64,000 nucleotides of DNA from CAZSSM01 sp964609385 (GCA_964609385.1 CAZSSM010000026.1:1-64000), one strand, 5' to 3'; shown: positions 9,589 to 18,308, counted from the stretch's first letter. Notes: generated from the letters alone by a model not told the origin. Program-made: numbers and translations.

Positions 9589-10584
9589 TCACGTCTCGTC
9601 TGGATCAATTCCCAAAGCCCGGAGCCGCTCGGCCAATGCCTTGGCACGCTGCTCGGCCTGTTCGGCCCGGAGGGCATCCTGAGCGGAACGCTGCTCAGCC
9701 AGTTCCGCCCTTTGAGTCTCCTGCATGGCCTTTTGTGCCTCCTGCTCCGCTCTTTGGGTTTCTTGTTCGGCTCTCAAGGCTTCCTGCATGGCCTTTTGTG
9801 CCTCCTGTTCGGCCCTGATGGCCTCCTGTTCGGCCCTGAGAGCTTCCTGTTCGGCCCTAATGGCCTGCTGTTCAGCCCTAATGGCCTGCTGTTCGGCTCT
9901 CAGGTATTCCCTCTCGGCGCGTTGATACTGCTGCTCGGCCAGCGCGTCGGAGCGCTCAGCACGCTGCCGCTCCTGTTCGGCCAAGCGTTGGGCTTGGATC
10001 CGTTCCTCGTCGAGTTCCTGATAGGAGACCAAACGACGACCGTTGGGATCGGTCAGGATCAGGTCGTTCCCGTCCAGGTCGAAGGTGACGTCGAGTCGAG
10101 GGCTGACCCAGCCACGAATCGAATCGATCCGTTGCAGTTGGTCGTCGCGTCGGACCCAGCCTTCGAGGGTGCCATGGTCCGGGTCGTAAAGATAATATTC
10201 TTCGACACCATACGTCTCGTAGAACTGACGCTTGTGCTCCATCTCGTTGCGGGTGTTGTTGGGCGATCGGACCTCAAAGGTGACCTGGGGAGCGATACCG
10301 TCCTCACGGTGCTGGACGTACGAGCCCCGATATTCTTTGGGACGTCCGAAGACGACGAGGGCGTCGGGGGCGCGTCGGATCGTCGGGTTGCCCTGGACAG
10401 GATACCAGAGCAGGTCTCCCGCGACGAAGACGTCGGGTCGATCGCGGAAGAGCGCCTCAAGCCCCTCCTTAATGGTGACGATCCACTGGAATTGGAGAGT
10501 ATTGTCGGCCATGGGAAGCCCATCGCTGTCGGAGTAGACCACCTGATCGTCGACCAACTCGATCGCTTTGTTTAAATTGTTCAT
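9589..10584 (-). CDS. Uma2-family putative restriction-endonuclease-fold protein with a heptad-repeat coiled-coil tail
   Basis: 331 residues from the ATG at 10584, which has GGGGA seven bases upstream; the ATG at 10605 has no ribosome site. Residues about 20-165 are the Uma2/DUF820 domain with a PD-(D/E)xK-like constellation: APDALVVF (Asp74), VTFEVRSPNN (Glu104), then Lys118, and GVEEYYLYDP. From about residue 190 to 323 the protein is an almost pure Ala/Glu/Gln/Arg coiled coil made of near-identical 7-residue units (RAEQEAI, RAEQQAI, KAMQEAL), visible as ~21-base tandem repeats at about 9720-9960. A canonical Uma2 protein is ~190 residues, so the tail is extra. The family is abundant in planctomycetes and cyanobacteria; its function is not established. 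Confidence 0.8.
   Translation of the reverse strand: MNNLNKAIELVDDQVVYSDSDGLPMADNTLQFQWIVTIKEGLEALFRDRPDVFVAGDLLWYPVQGNPTIRRAPDALVVFGRPKEYRGSYVQHREDGIAPQVTFEVRSPNNTRNEMEHKRQFYETYGVEEYYLYDPDHGTLEGWVRRDDQLQRIDSIRGWVSPRLDVTFDLDGNDLILTDPNGRRLVSYQELDEERIQAQRLAEQERQRAERSDALAEQQYQRAEREYLRAEQQAIRAEQQAIRAEQEALRAEQEAIRAEQEAQKAMQEALRAEQETQRAEQEAQKAMQETQRAELAEQRSAQDALRAEQAEQRAKALAERLRALGIDPDET
9720..9960. repeat. In-frame tandem repeats encoding RAEQxAx heptads
   Basis: Degenerate 21-base units containing gcctcctgttcggccctga-like cores (plus-strand sense) recur about ten times inside the Uma2 gene and encode a heptad coiled coil. Near-identical copies side by side suggest expansion by slippage or unequal recombination. 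Confidence 0.7.
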
Positions 10585-10717
10585 TTTGTATCCCCGGATA
10601 AACATGGATTGTGCTTGGCTTTTACCGAATCGGTGTCGGTCGGTCCAGCGTGCTTAGATGTCCAGGCGCCTCACGAGACCGCATGGAGTCGCCTCGTCGT
10701 TGATTCTTTCAAGCTGG

Positions 10718-11752
10718 TCATTCACGGCGATCGTTGGCGGCCGATCGTTCGGCACGTGCGCGGGCGACGGCCTCGAGATCGTTGACGGGGTTGAAGGGTG
10801 TCTCGCCACGGAGGACGCGGAGGACATCCTGAGCGACCCAGGTGGCCATGTTGCGGAGGCTTTCCAGGGTCTGGGCCGCGCTATGCGGTGTCAGGAAGCA
10901 GTCGGGCCGACCGATTAGCGGGTGATCCGTCGGCGGGGGTTCGACGGCATAGACATCGGCGCCGTATCCCAAAAGACGACCGGCCTCTAAAGCCTCGGCC
11001 ACGGCCGACTCGTCGACGACCGGTCCTCGGCAGGTGTTGATCAGGATCGCGTCGGTTCGCATTGCGGCCAGCGTCCTCCGGTCGATCAGGTTCCGAGTCG
11101 AGTCGTCCAGCGGAACATGGAGCGAGACATATTCGGAGCGCTGGAGCAAAACGTCGAAGGAGACCGGCTCGGCGGCGCTGGGTCGTCTCTGCTGCTGGGG
11201 GATCTCGCGGATGTCGTGGTAGAGCACCGGCATGGCGAAGGCCTGATGGCAGACCTCGGCGACTCGGCTGCCGATCCGTCCGAAACCGACGATGCCGAGG
11301 GTCCGTCCGGTCAGGTTGCGTCCGACGTGTCGGGTCCGGCTATGGAAGTCGCCTTGCTTGAGCGCTTCCATGGTCCGCGGCCAGTGTTTGGACAGGCCGA
11401 TCATCAGTCCGAGGGCGTGTTGGCAGACGCTCTCGGTATTGGCGCCCGGTGTGGAGACGACGACGATTCCGCGTCGGGTGGCCTCCTCGACGTCGATGTG
11501 GTCGAATCCGACACCGTGGCGGCCGATGACTTTCAGTCGGGGGGCGGCATCCATCAAGGCCGTGTCATAGCGGCCGGCAGTTCGGACGACCAGGGCGTCG
11601 GCCTCAACGATTTCGCGATGGAGCGTCTCCGGGTCGGTCGCCGAGGCCATCCGGAGCGTGCAGGCTTCGCGGAGCAGGCCCATGCCGGCTTCGGCCATGC
11701 GCGTTGTTGCCAAGACGAGGGGGACCTGGGGCGTTTGCGGGTTCTGGGCCAT
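10718..11752 (-). CDS. D-2-hydroxyacid dehydrogenase (phosphoglycerate dehydrogenase-like)
   Basis: 344 residues from the ATG at 11752. The frame is open to a GTG at 11890, but the extra 46 residues are Ser/Thr-rich and lie outside the family fold. The NAD-binding loop is GIVGFGRIGSRVAEV. The catalytic triad is visible as Arg in INTCRGPVVDE, Glu in GADVYAVEPPP and His in FLTPHSAAQT. The family oxidises D-2-hydroxyacids with NAD+. There is no ACT or ASB domain, so this is not a full-length regulated SerA; substrate unknown. Transcribed divergently from the membrane glycosyltransferase at 11924. Confidence 0.85.
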   Translation of the reverse strand: MAQNPQTPQVPLVLATTRMAEAGMGLLREACTLRMASATDPETLHREIVEADALVVRTAGRYDTALMDAAPRLKVIGRHGVGFDHIDVEEATRRGIVVVSTPGANTESVCQHALGLMIGLSKHWPRTMEALKQGDFHSRTRHVGRNLTGRTLGIVGFGRIGSRVAEVCHQAFAMPVLYHDIREIPQQQRRPSAAEPVSFDVLLQRSEYVSLHVPLDDSTRNLIDRRTLAAMRTDAILINTCRGPVVDESAVAEALEAGRLLGYGADVYAVEPPPTDHPLIGRPDCFLTPHSAAQTLESLRNMATWVAQDVLRVLRGETPFNPVNDLEAVARARAERSAANDRRE

Positions 11753-11923
11753 GAGCGGACTCGTCGTTTCCTTTGCGATGGTCGAGGGGTCCGACCCGTT
11801 GCTGGTCGACCCCTTCGAGTTTTCGGGGAGTATGTTCGTCGGAGACTTCACCGATGTGATGCTAAACTGTAAGGCGAATTCCTTTCTCACCTCTTCCGGA
11901 TCATCCGAGCACGTTCCGGTCTC

Positions 11924-13243
11924 ATGATCGCCCGTATCTCTGGTCTACGCGACCCCTCGAACGGTTCGACCAAGGTGTCGGCCTCGGAGCGATCGAGGCT
12001 CGATCTTCGAGCTTCGTCAGCAATCGTGGCCTTGGCAATCGTGGTTCGTGCGGTGATCTTCGCGCCGGTGGTTGGCGAGGGTGTTTCTGATCCCGACAGT
12101 TACCTGCGGTTAGCCCGCAGCGTTGCCGAAGGTCAGGGTTGGTCAGTCGATGGACGCCCGACGGCTTACCGACCACCGTTGTACGGTCTTTGTTTGGCCC
12201 CTTTGGTGTGGGGGGTGGGCGACCGAGTCGACGTTGCGATCCTCGCTTTGCACGGCCTCTTCGGGGTCGTGACAGTGTTGGGGGTCGGTTGGTCGACGCG
12301 ACGAATGGGTTTGGGGAGGTCGTCGCAGGTCGCCGCGATGCTAATCGTGGCGCTCGATCCGGTCCTGGTGGTCCAGGGCCGTGCGGCGATGACCGAGACG
12401 ATGGCGGCAATGCTGCTAGCCCTCGGCCTGGCCGGGTTGGCCGACGGGCGACTCTCCGGCTGTGTTCTTGGTGGAGCCCTGTTCGGTCTGCTGGGTCTGT
12501 GCCGTCCGAGTCTGCTCCCCGGCGTCGCGTTGGTCGGCTTCGGAGCGTCGATGGTGCCGGACCAGGTGGCGTGGTCGCGTCGACTATTGCGGTTGGTCCT
12601 GCTGGGAGCCAGTTGCGCTCTGGTGATGAGCCCGTGGGTCATCCGCAATCAGATCGTCCTGGGCTCGCCGATCTTGGCTTCGACCCATGGCGGGTTCACG
12701 TTGGCGATGGCCAACGATCCTCGCTATTACGCCGAGGTGGTCGAGGGGCCAGCCGACGCGATCTGGGCAGGGCCATCGCTCCAGGCTTGGTTCGAGCGGG
12801 CTGAGCGGCTGACCCAAGGCTTGAGCGAGCCGGAGGCCGACGCCAAGCTCCGAAGAATCGCTTGGGAGGCGATCCGAGCCGAGCCGGTTGGCTTTGTGCG
12901 GGCGGCTTGGTACAAGCTCGGACGGTTCTGGGCGATCCGTCCATCCTCGACGGTCTATCCTCAGATGATCTGCCTGGTCGTTGCGGCCTGGACGGTTCCG
13001 CTCTGGATCCTGCTGGTCGTGGGTCTGCTCGAGCGGCGTTGGTGGTCATGGCCGGGCCTCGCGGCCCCGCTGTTGATCCTGGCGCTCAGTTTGGTTCATG
13101 CTGTCTATTGGACCGACTTGCGGATGCGTGCGCCGATCGTGCCGGCCATCGCGTTGATCGCCGGTTCGGGTCTTCGGCGGATCTGGGATCTTGTGGAGTC
13201 CCGTCGGATCGGCCGATCGGAGCCAATGGGCCCTCGTTCGTAA
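11924..13243 (+). CDS. GT-C type membrane glycosyltransferase (ArnT/PMT-like, family 39)
   Basis: 439 residues with about nine to ten hydrophobic segments. The first periplasmic loop has the acidic motif DPDSYLRLARSVAEGQGW near residue 56, followed by AYRPPLYGLCLAP. This is the layout of dolichyl/undecaprenyl-phosphate-sugar-dependent GT-C enzymes, where the loop acidic residue acts in catalysis. Helices follow (VAILALHGLFGVVTVLGVG, LLRLVLLGASCALVMSPWVIRNQ), with a periplasmic segment about 225-330 and more helices to 420. Such enzymes transfer a sugar from a polyprenyl-phosphate carrier to lipid or protein outside the membrane. Acceptor and donor are not readable. The start ATG 11924 is the first in frame. 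Confidence 0.75.
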   Translation: MIARISGLRDPSNGSTKVSASERSRLDLRASSAIVALAIVVRAVIFAPVVGEGVSDPDSYLRLARSVAEGQGWSVDGRPTAYRPPLYGLCLAPLVWGVGDRVDVAILALHGLFGVVTVLGVGWSTRRMGLGRSSQVAAMLIVALDPVLVVQGRAAMTETMAAMLLALGLAGLADGRLSGCVLGGALFGLLGLCRPSLLPGVALVGFGASMVPDQVAWSRRLLRLVLLGASCALVMSPWVIRNQIVLGSPILASTHGGFTLAMANDPRYYAEVVEGPADAIWAGPSLQAWFERAERLTQGLSEPEADAKLRRIAWEAIRAEPVGFVRAAWYKLGRFWAIRPSSTVYPQMICLVVAAWTVPLWILLVVGLLERRWWSWPGLAAPLLILALSLVHAVYWTDLRMRAPIVPAIALIAGSGLRRIWDLVESRRIGRSEPMGPRS

Positions 13244-13374
13244 GAGGCGGCCGATCGGGTCGGTCGGTGGGCCGTCCCTCGGTTCAGTCCGGCGACGACG
13301 ACGGCTCCCGTCACGAGATCGCGTTTTTGTCGTAATTTCCGGGGATTTTGCAGAGAGCCTCGACGGAGGGTGCC

Positions 13375-14841
13375 ATGTCCGAGATGGAAGCTGAGGCGCT
13401 GGCCGAGAACGCGGTCCTGCTGGGACTCATCGATCGTCACGTCGCCCAAGACGCGCGCTTGCAGGCTGAGGATGGCTCCTTCGAGGCGTTGGCCAACGTC
13501 CTGCTCCGACGTCAGCTCTTGACGAGTTGGCAATTGGCCAAGCTCCGAAAACGGGATCACGGCGGCCTGTTCTACGGCGAATACAAGGTCCTGTTCCACT
13601 TGGCTGAGGGGACCTTCGCGCGGGTCTATCGGGGAATCCATAGCCGGACCGGTCAGTCGGTGGCCATCAAGGTGCTTCGCAACCGATTCGCGCAAGATAC
13701 CGAGTCGGTCGATCGCTTCAATCGCGAGGCTGATTCGGGCCGGCAACTGGTCCACCCCAACATCGTGCAGATCTACGATTTCGGCGCCCAGGACAATCGC
13801 CACTACATGGTCATGGAGTATGTCGAAGGCTCGAACCTGCGCGAATTTCTCAAGTTCCGTAACAAGCTCACCGGCGCCGAGGCGCGTCCGGTCATGCTGG
13901 GGCTGTGTCGAGGGCTCAGCCATGCCTTGAGTGCTGGATTGACCCACCGCGACATCAAGGGAACCAACATCCTGATCAGCAACTCGCGTGTTCCGAAGCT
14001 GGTCGACTTCGGCCTAGCCACGATCCGCGATGAAGGCGACAGTAAGAAGCTGGAAGCGGCTCACGGTGTGCGTACCGTCGACTACGCGGCGCTGGAACGC
14101 ACATGTGGGAGTCCTAAGGGTGATCCCCGCTCCGACATCTTCTTCCTCGGGTGCGTCTTCTACCAGATGCTCGCCGGCCAGTTGCCCATGCCCGAGGCCG
14201 AGAGCAAAGATCCGCTGGCCAAGATGCTCAAGCGGAGCTTCGGCGCGATCAAGCCGCTCAACGAGCACCCCGAAGTCTCCGACCTCGAGTTGATCCCCAT
14301 CGTCGATAAGATGATGCAAATTTCCTTGGATAAGCGCTACGACCACATCGACAAGGTTGTGGCCGATCTGGAGACCTTGGAGAAGCATGTCGATCCAGAG
14401 TCGACCCAGGCCGTCCAGCACGATGAACTGGACATCTCCCTCTACGATTCCATGAAGATGCCGACGATCATGTGTCTGGAGAGCGATGAGTCGAGCCGAG
14501 AGGCGATGCGGAAGAGCTTCCCCGATCTCGGTTTCCGAACCTTGGTCATCGGCGATGCCGAGCACGCCCTCCAGCGGTTCCGCGAGGTCGCGCCCGAAAT
14601 CCTGCTCTACGACGCGGACGGCCTCGACGAGCAGGAGCCGCTGAAGATTTATGGCGAGATGATCCAGCGAGCCATCGTCGATGGGCACGACTTCGGCGCG
14701 ATCATTCTGCTGGGTCCCAAGCAGCAAAGTTTGGCCGAGCAATTGCCGGCCGGGGCCAGCCGAACCGTCGTACTCAACAAGCCTCTGAAGATGCGGGAAA
14801 TCAAGGACGCGATCGATCAACTGAGGCCGAGTGTGACCTGA
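13375..14841 (+). CDS. Ser/Thr protein kinase fused to a C-terminal receiver-like domain
   Basis: 488 residues from ATG 13375, behind GGAGG at 13364. Residues 1-65 are the planctomycete kinase N-terminal module (LLRRQLLTSWQLAKLR). The Hanks kinase spans about 70-335: glycine loop AEGTFARVYRG, Lys99 in VAIKVL, HRDIKGTN with Asp193, DFGLA with Asp211, and APE-like YAALER. Residues about 360-488 form a receiver-like fold: acidic pair in CLESDESS, phospho-acceptor candidate Asp413 in LLYDADG, the strand AIILLG where the usual Thr/Ser is lost, and Lys469 in LNKPL. No transmembrane segment, so it is cytoplasmic. It lies 376 bases upstream of the Kai-type operon on the same strand, which suggests but does not prove a functional link. 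Confidence 0.87.
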   Translation: MSEMEAEALAENAVLLGLIDRHVAQDARLQAEDGSFEALANVLLRRQLLTSWQLAKLRKRDHGGLFYGEYKVLFHLAEGTFARVYRGIHSRTGQSVAIKVLRNRFAQDTESVDRFNREADSGRQLVHPNIVQIYDFGAQDNRHYMVMEYVEGSNLREFLKFRNKLTGAEARPVMLGLCRGLSHALSAGLTHRDIKGTNILISNSRVPKLVDFGLATIRDEGDSKKLEAAHGVRTVDYAALERTCGSPKGDPRSDIFFLGCVFYQMLAGQLPMPEAESKDPLAKMLKRSFGAIKPLNEHPEVSDLELIPIVDKMMQISLDKRYDHIDKVVADLETLEKHVDPESTQAVQHDELDISLYDSMKMPTIMCLESDESSREAMRKSFPDLGFRTLVIGDAEHALQRFREVAPEILLYDADGLDEQEPLKIYGEMIQRAIVDGHDFGAIILLGPKQQSLAEQLPAGASRTVVLNKPLKMREIKDAIDQLRPSVT

Positions 14842-15217
14842 CCCGCCCGCCCATCGACCCCCCTCCGTCTCGTTCGGGGATCCAACGTCGGGGCGGGGTC
14901 CGTCCTGGATCACTCGAACTCGCCTTGCCCGTCTCAAGCCCTCGAACCAACCGCTCCAGGTCGTAGCTCCCGCGCCGACGGGTGGAACCCACAATCTGTT
15001 AGGGGTGGTCCGGGCCGCCCCCTTGAGTTCGTTGTCCGCCACGACGATGATGAGCGTGGCTGCAAATGGGTCGGTTCGTCATGAACGCCGTGGTGCGCCG
15101 ACGGATGATCCCGAAGGTTTCTGGGCGAGCCGTTCGGTTCGACTCGTTGTGGGCCCTCCTGGTTCGCCAGGCTGTTTTGTCCGCCACACCGTTGCGGGCT
15201 CCGTTGAGGAGGATGGC
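14842..15217. other. Intergenic region upstream of the Kai-type operon
   Basis: No independent gene. The frame of the PAS/KaiA-like gene is open back to 15005, but the extension lacks domain similarity, and GAGGAGG at 15205-15211 favours ATG 15218. A promoter for the cluster should lie here; I cannot pick a convincing one. Confidence 0.4.
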
Positions 15218-16054
15218 ATGACGGGCCCGGTGAACCCGGTCGAAACCCAGGTGCCTTGGCCTCATCTGTTCGACGCGATCAGCTTGCCCATCGCGGTACT
15301 AGACCGTCGTGGCGAGATCCTCCGCTGCAACGAAGCGATGGCGCAGTTCCTTAACGAACCGGCGATGGCCTTACACCGCCAATTCATCGGCGATGTCGTC
15401 GGCTCGCGTTTGACTCAACCGACCGATCCGACGGACTGGGGACCGTCCGATCTTTGGCTCTCCGGGCCGGATCGCCCCCATCGGGTCATGACCTTCTGCT
15501 TGGGCGGTCGACCCGTCCGCATCCTCGCCGACGGTCTCTTCAACGAGCATGGTGTGGCCATGGGCACGGTCCTCAGTTTCCAACAATTGGAGGCCCAGGG
15601 CGTCCCGGTCCCGGATACGCTCCCCGCTGCGATCCGATCGGCGACAGCCGAGGTCCCGCGTGTTGCGATCGATTCGGAGGAGCGTCATATCGACGAAGAT
15701 GCGCTGGGATCGGAAGAGGAGCCGTCGGCCATCCTCAGCCAGCGCCATCCCGAGGCTTTCGCCGAACTGGTCGCCCAGTACAAGTATCTGATGAGTTTGG
15801 TCTTGGAGGAGCGCGTCTTCAAAGTGGATCACCATATCCATGAGGAACTGCGCACGATGGCCAGTCGGCTGGGTGAGTTGGAGGCTGGCCCCCGTGATGT
15901 GGTGGACGTGCACGCGACAGCCTTGCGAATCAAGATGCGGGCCTCGTCGATGTCGAGAGCCAAGGTTTTGACCATCGAGGGCCGCTTGATTGTGCTCGAA
16001 CTGATGGGACACCTGGTCTCCTACTACCGGAATTCGAGCCGTCATGGCGGCTGA
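15218..16054 (+). CDS. PAS-domain protein with a KaiA/RsbU-like C-terminal four-helix domain
   Basis: 278 residues from ATG 15218 with a GAGGAGG ribosome site. Residues 15-125 form a PAS fold (ISLPIAVLDRRGEILRCNEAM, ending GVAMGTVLSFQQLE). After an acidic linker (126-175), residues 178-275 are helical and can be aligned by eye with the C-terminal dimerisation and KaiC-binding domain of cyanobacterial KaiA: VVDVH (228-232) against VVEIH, then after equal spacing GRLIVLELMGHLVSYYRNS (255-273) against YRLTLIDVIAHLCEMYRRS. The same superfamily includes the RsbU phosphatase N-terminal domain, so either ancestry is possible. The gene ends 57 bases before kaiB on the same strand, which favours a KaiA-like role: sensing a signal through PAS and acting on KaiC. 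The KaiA receiver-like N-terminus is absent. Confidence 0.7.
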   Translation: MTGPVNPVETQVPWPHLFDAISLPIAVLDRRGEILRCNEAMAQFLNEPAMALHRQFIGDVVGSRLTQPTDPTDWGPSDLWLSGPDRPHRVMTFCLGGRPVRILADGLFNEHGVAMGTVLSFQQLEAQGVPVPDTLPAAIRSATAEVPRVAIDSEERHIDEDALGSEEEPSAILSQRHPEAFAELVAQYKYLMSLVLEERVFKVDHHIHEELRTMASRLGELEAGPRDVVDVHATALRIKMRASSMSRAKVLTIEGRLIVLELMGHLVSYYRNSSRHGG

Positions 16055-16111
16055 TCCCGATGCTCGGAGGGCCGGTCGGCGGAGAGACGCCACGAAGGAG
16101 ACAAAGACGCA

Positions 16112-16477
16112 ATGTCGAACAAATATCTCATCAAACTCTACGTGACCGGGCAAACGACCCGATCTCAACAGGCCATCGATCACATGAAAGAGATCTGTGG
16201 TGGGGAACTGGGCGGTCGTTACGAATTGATCGTCATCGACGTGCTCCAGCGCCCGCAATTGGCCGAAGACGAAAAGATTCTGGCCACGCCGACAGTCGTC
16301 CGCGAGTTACCGCCACCGATCCGCAAGATCATCGGCGACCTCTCCGATCGCGAACGGGTTCTGGTCGGTTTGGATCTGCGGACCGAGTCGATCTCTGCGA
16401 TGCCTGGCTTGGTTCCGCGCGAAGGGCCCGGTCACGATGTCTTGGACGCCGCCGGGGACGATCGCCCCGAGGTGTGA
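16112..16477 (+). CDS. kaiB: Circadian clock protein KaiB
   Basis: 121 residues, thioredoxin-like KaiB fold. The match to cyanobacterial KaiB is strong: YLIKLYVTGQTTRSQQAI at 5, then VIDVLQRPQLAEDEKILATPT at 41 and PIRKIIGDLSDRERVLVGLDL at 69. KaiB switches fold to bind the KaiC CI ring and, in cyanobacteria, sequesters KaiA. The core ends near residue 90; a 31-residue tail replaces the short acidic end of cyanobacterial KaiB (102 residues). AAGGAG lies 11 bases before the ATG. It is 57 bases downstream of the PAS/KaiA-like gene and 262 bases upstream of kaiC, same strand. Confidence 0.95.
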   Translation: MSNKYLIKLYVTGQTTRSQQAIDHMKEICGGELGGRYELIVIDVLQRPQLAEDEKILATPTVVRELPPPIRKIIGDLSDRERVLVGLDLRTESISAMPGLVPREGPGHDVLDAAGDDRPEV

Positions 16478-16739
16478 ATTCGCCGACGCCGCAACCGCCC
16501 ACCCCGCCACGAGATTTGCGACGCCACGGATGGTCGTCGATCTCAAGGCATCGGGGGGATCCCGGCACGGTCCGTGGATTGGTCTGGTTCGAACTGTTCC
16601 CGGATCGGTTGATCGGAATAGACCCGATCGTGTCCGATTTGCCATGTCTCGGGGAGTCCCTGCCCTACAGCGATCCGCTTCGGTACCATGGGATCTCCAT
16701 TGTCCCGCATCGCCCAGAAACCCCTGCTAAGACCATGCG

Positions 16740-18308
16740 ATGAGCGTACGTAATCCGTCTCCCCCGGCCCCGATGGCCGTACCGATCGACAAGCTGCCCA
16801 CCGGGATCCAGGGGTTCGACCTGATCTCACAAGGGGGACTGCCTCGAGGCCGTGCCACGTTGATCTCGGGCACCTCCGGGAGCGCCAAAACCGTCTTCGC
16901 CAGCCAGTTCCTGGCCTCAGGCATCATCCAGTATGGTGAGCCGGGCGTCTTCGTGACCTTCGAGGAACCGGCCCACGACATCCGTCGCAATATGGCCAGC
17001 TTCGGCTGGTCGATCTCCGACTGGGAGCAACGCAACCTCTGGAAGTTCGTCGATGCCTCACCCGATCCGACCACCAGCTTGCAGGTCATCGGAGAGTACG
17101 ACTTGGAGGCCCTGCTGGCTCGGATCACATACGCGGTCCAGGCCGTCGGGGCGCGTCGGTTGGTCCTCGACTCGATGGGCGGGATCTTCACCCAACTGGG
17201 CGATCACGCGGTCGTTCGTCGCGAGCTGTTTCGGATCTTGGCCACGCTCAAGGGTCTGGGTCTGACGGCGATCTTCACCGCCGAGCGAACGCTCGAGGAA
17301 GGGCCGATCTCGCGTTACGGGATGGAGGAGTTCGTCGCCGACAACGTGGTGATTCTGCGCAACGAACTGCTGGGCGAGACCCGTCGGCGAACCATCGAGA
17401 TCCTCAAGTTCCGCGGCACCTCCCACCAGAAGGGCAGTTGGCCGTTCACGATCGACGAATGTGAGGGGATCATCGTGATCCCGCTCTCAGCGCTGGAATT
17501 GAAGCAGCATAGCTCCGATACGAGGGTCACCTCGGGCAATGCGGAGCTGGACCGGATGTGCGGCGGCGGCTTCTTCCGCGACTCGATCATCCTGATCTCC
17601 GGTCCGACCGGCACGGGCAAGACGTTGCTATGCACCGAGTTCCTCGGTGGCGGGGCGGCCTCGGGCGAGCGTTGCTTGATGTTCGCCTTTGAGGAGAGCC
17701 GCGACCAGTTGACCCGCAACGCCCGCGGTTGGGGCGTCGATATGGACCTGATGGAAAGCCAGGGGCTCCTGGAGATCGTCTGCGCCTACCCGGAGAGTGC
17801 GGCCTTGGAGGACCACTTGATCGCGATGAAGCGGCGGATCGAGCAGTTCGAGCCACATCGGGTCGTCATCGACAGCCTCTCAGCGCTGGAGCGAGTCGCC
17901 CCTGTCCGAAGCATCCGCGAGTTCGTCATCGGCCTGGTCTCGTTCATCAAGTCGCGAAAGATCCCCGGCCTGTTCACCAACACGACCTCCAAACTCAGCG
18001 GCGGTGAGTCGATCTCCGAGACCCATGTCTCTACGATCACCGACTCGATCATCGTGCTCCGCTACGTCGAGACGTTCGGCCAGATGCGTCGGAGTCTAGC
18101 CGTCCTCAAGATGCGCGGCTCGAACCATGATAAAGAGATCCGTGAATGCACCATTAGTCATGATGGCATGCATATTGGGCATTCCTTCCGGAACATCCAG
18201 GGCATTCTTTCGGGCAACGCCACGATCGTCGGCAGTAGCGAAATCGACCGACTCGACCAACTCTTCCCCGACGTGGGACACCGCTCATCGACCCCTGCAG
18301 GGCCGTAG
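16740..18308 (+). CDS. kaiC: Circadian clock ATPase/kinase KaiC
   Basis: 522 residues, two RecA-like domains. CI (1-255): Walker A GTSGSAKT at 44-51, catalytic Glu75/Glu76 in FVTFEEP, and the linker RGTSHQKGSWPFTI. CII (256-522): Walker A GPTGTGKT at 288-295, Glu318/Glu319 in FAFEES. The autophosphorylation pair Ser431/Thr432 (ETHVSTITDS) sits at exactly the Synechococcus elongatus residue numbers; position 426 is Ser where S. elongatus has Thr. The C-terminal A-loop region (SFRNIQGILSGN at 482) and a tail are present, where KaiA binds in cyanobacteria. KaiC hydrolyses ATP slowly in CI and phosphorylates/dephosphorylates itself in CII. All key residues are intact, so an active enzyme is expected. 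Confidence 0.97.
   Translation: MSVRNPSPPAPMAVPIDKLPTGIQGFDLISQGGLPRGRATLISGTSGSAKTVFASQFLASGIIQYGEPGVFVTFEEPAHDIRRNMASFGWSISDWEQRNLWKFVDASPDPTTSLQVIGEYDLEALLARITYAVQAVGARRLVLDSMGGIFTQLGDHAVVRRELFRILATLKGLGLTAIFTAERTLEEGPISRYGMEEFVADNVVILRNELLGETRRRTIEILKFRGTSHQKGSWPFTIDECEGIIVIPLSALELKQHSSDTRVTSGNAELDRMCGGGFFRDSIILISGPTGTGKTLLCTEFLGGGAASGERCLMFAFEESRDQLTRNARGWGVDMDLMESQGLLEIVCAYPESAALEDHLIAMKRRIEQFEPHRVVIDSLSALERVAPVRSIREFVIGLVSFIKSRKIPGLFTNTTSKLSGGESISETHVSTITDSIIVLRYVETFGQMRRSLAVLKMRGSNHDKEIRECTISHDGMHIGHSFRNIQGILSGNATIVGSSEIDRLDQLFPDVGHRSSTPAGP

Noticed and set aside
15005..15217. N-terminal extension of the PAS/KaiA-like protein from 15005
   Set aside because: No domain similarity and a good ribosome site sits before ATG 15218; kept as non-coding leader.
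16060..16743. Frame overlapping kaiB and the kaiB-kaiC gap
   Set aside because: Arg/Ser/Pro-rich shadow of kaiB; kaiB in the other frame has exact family motifs.
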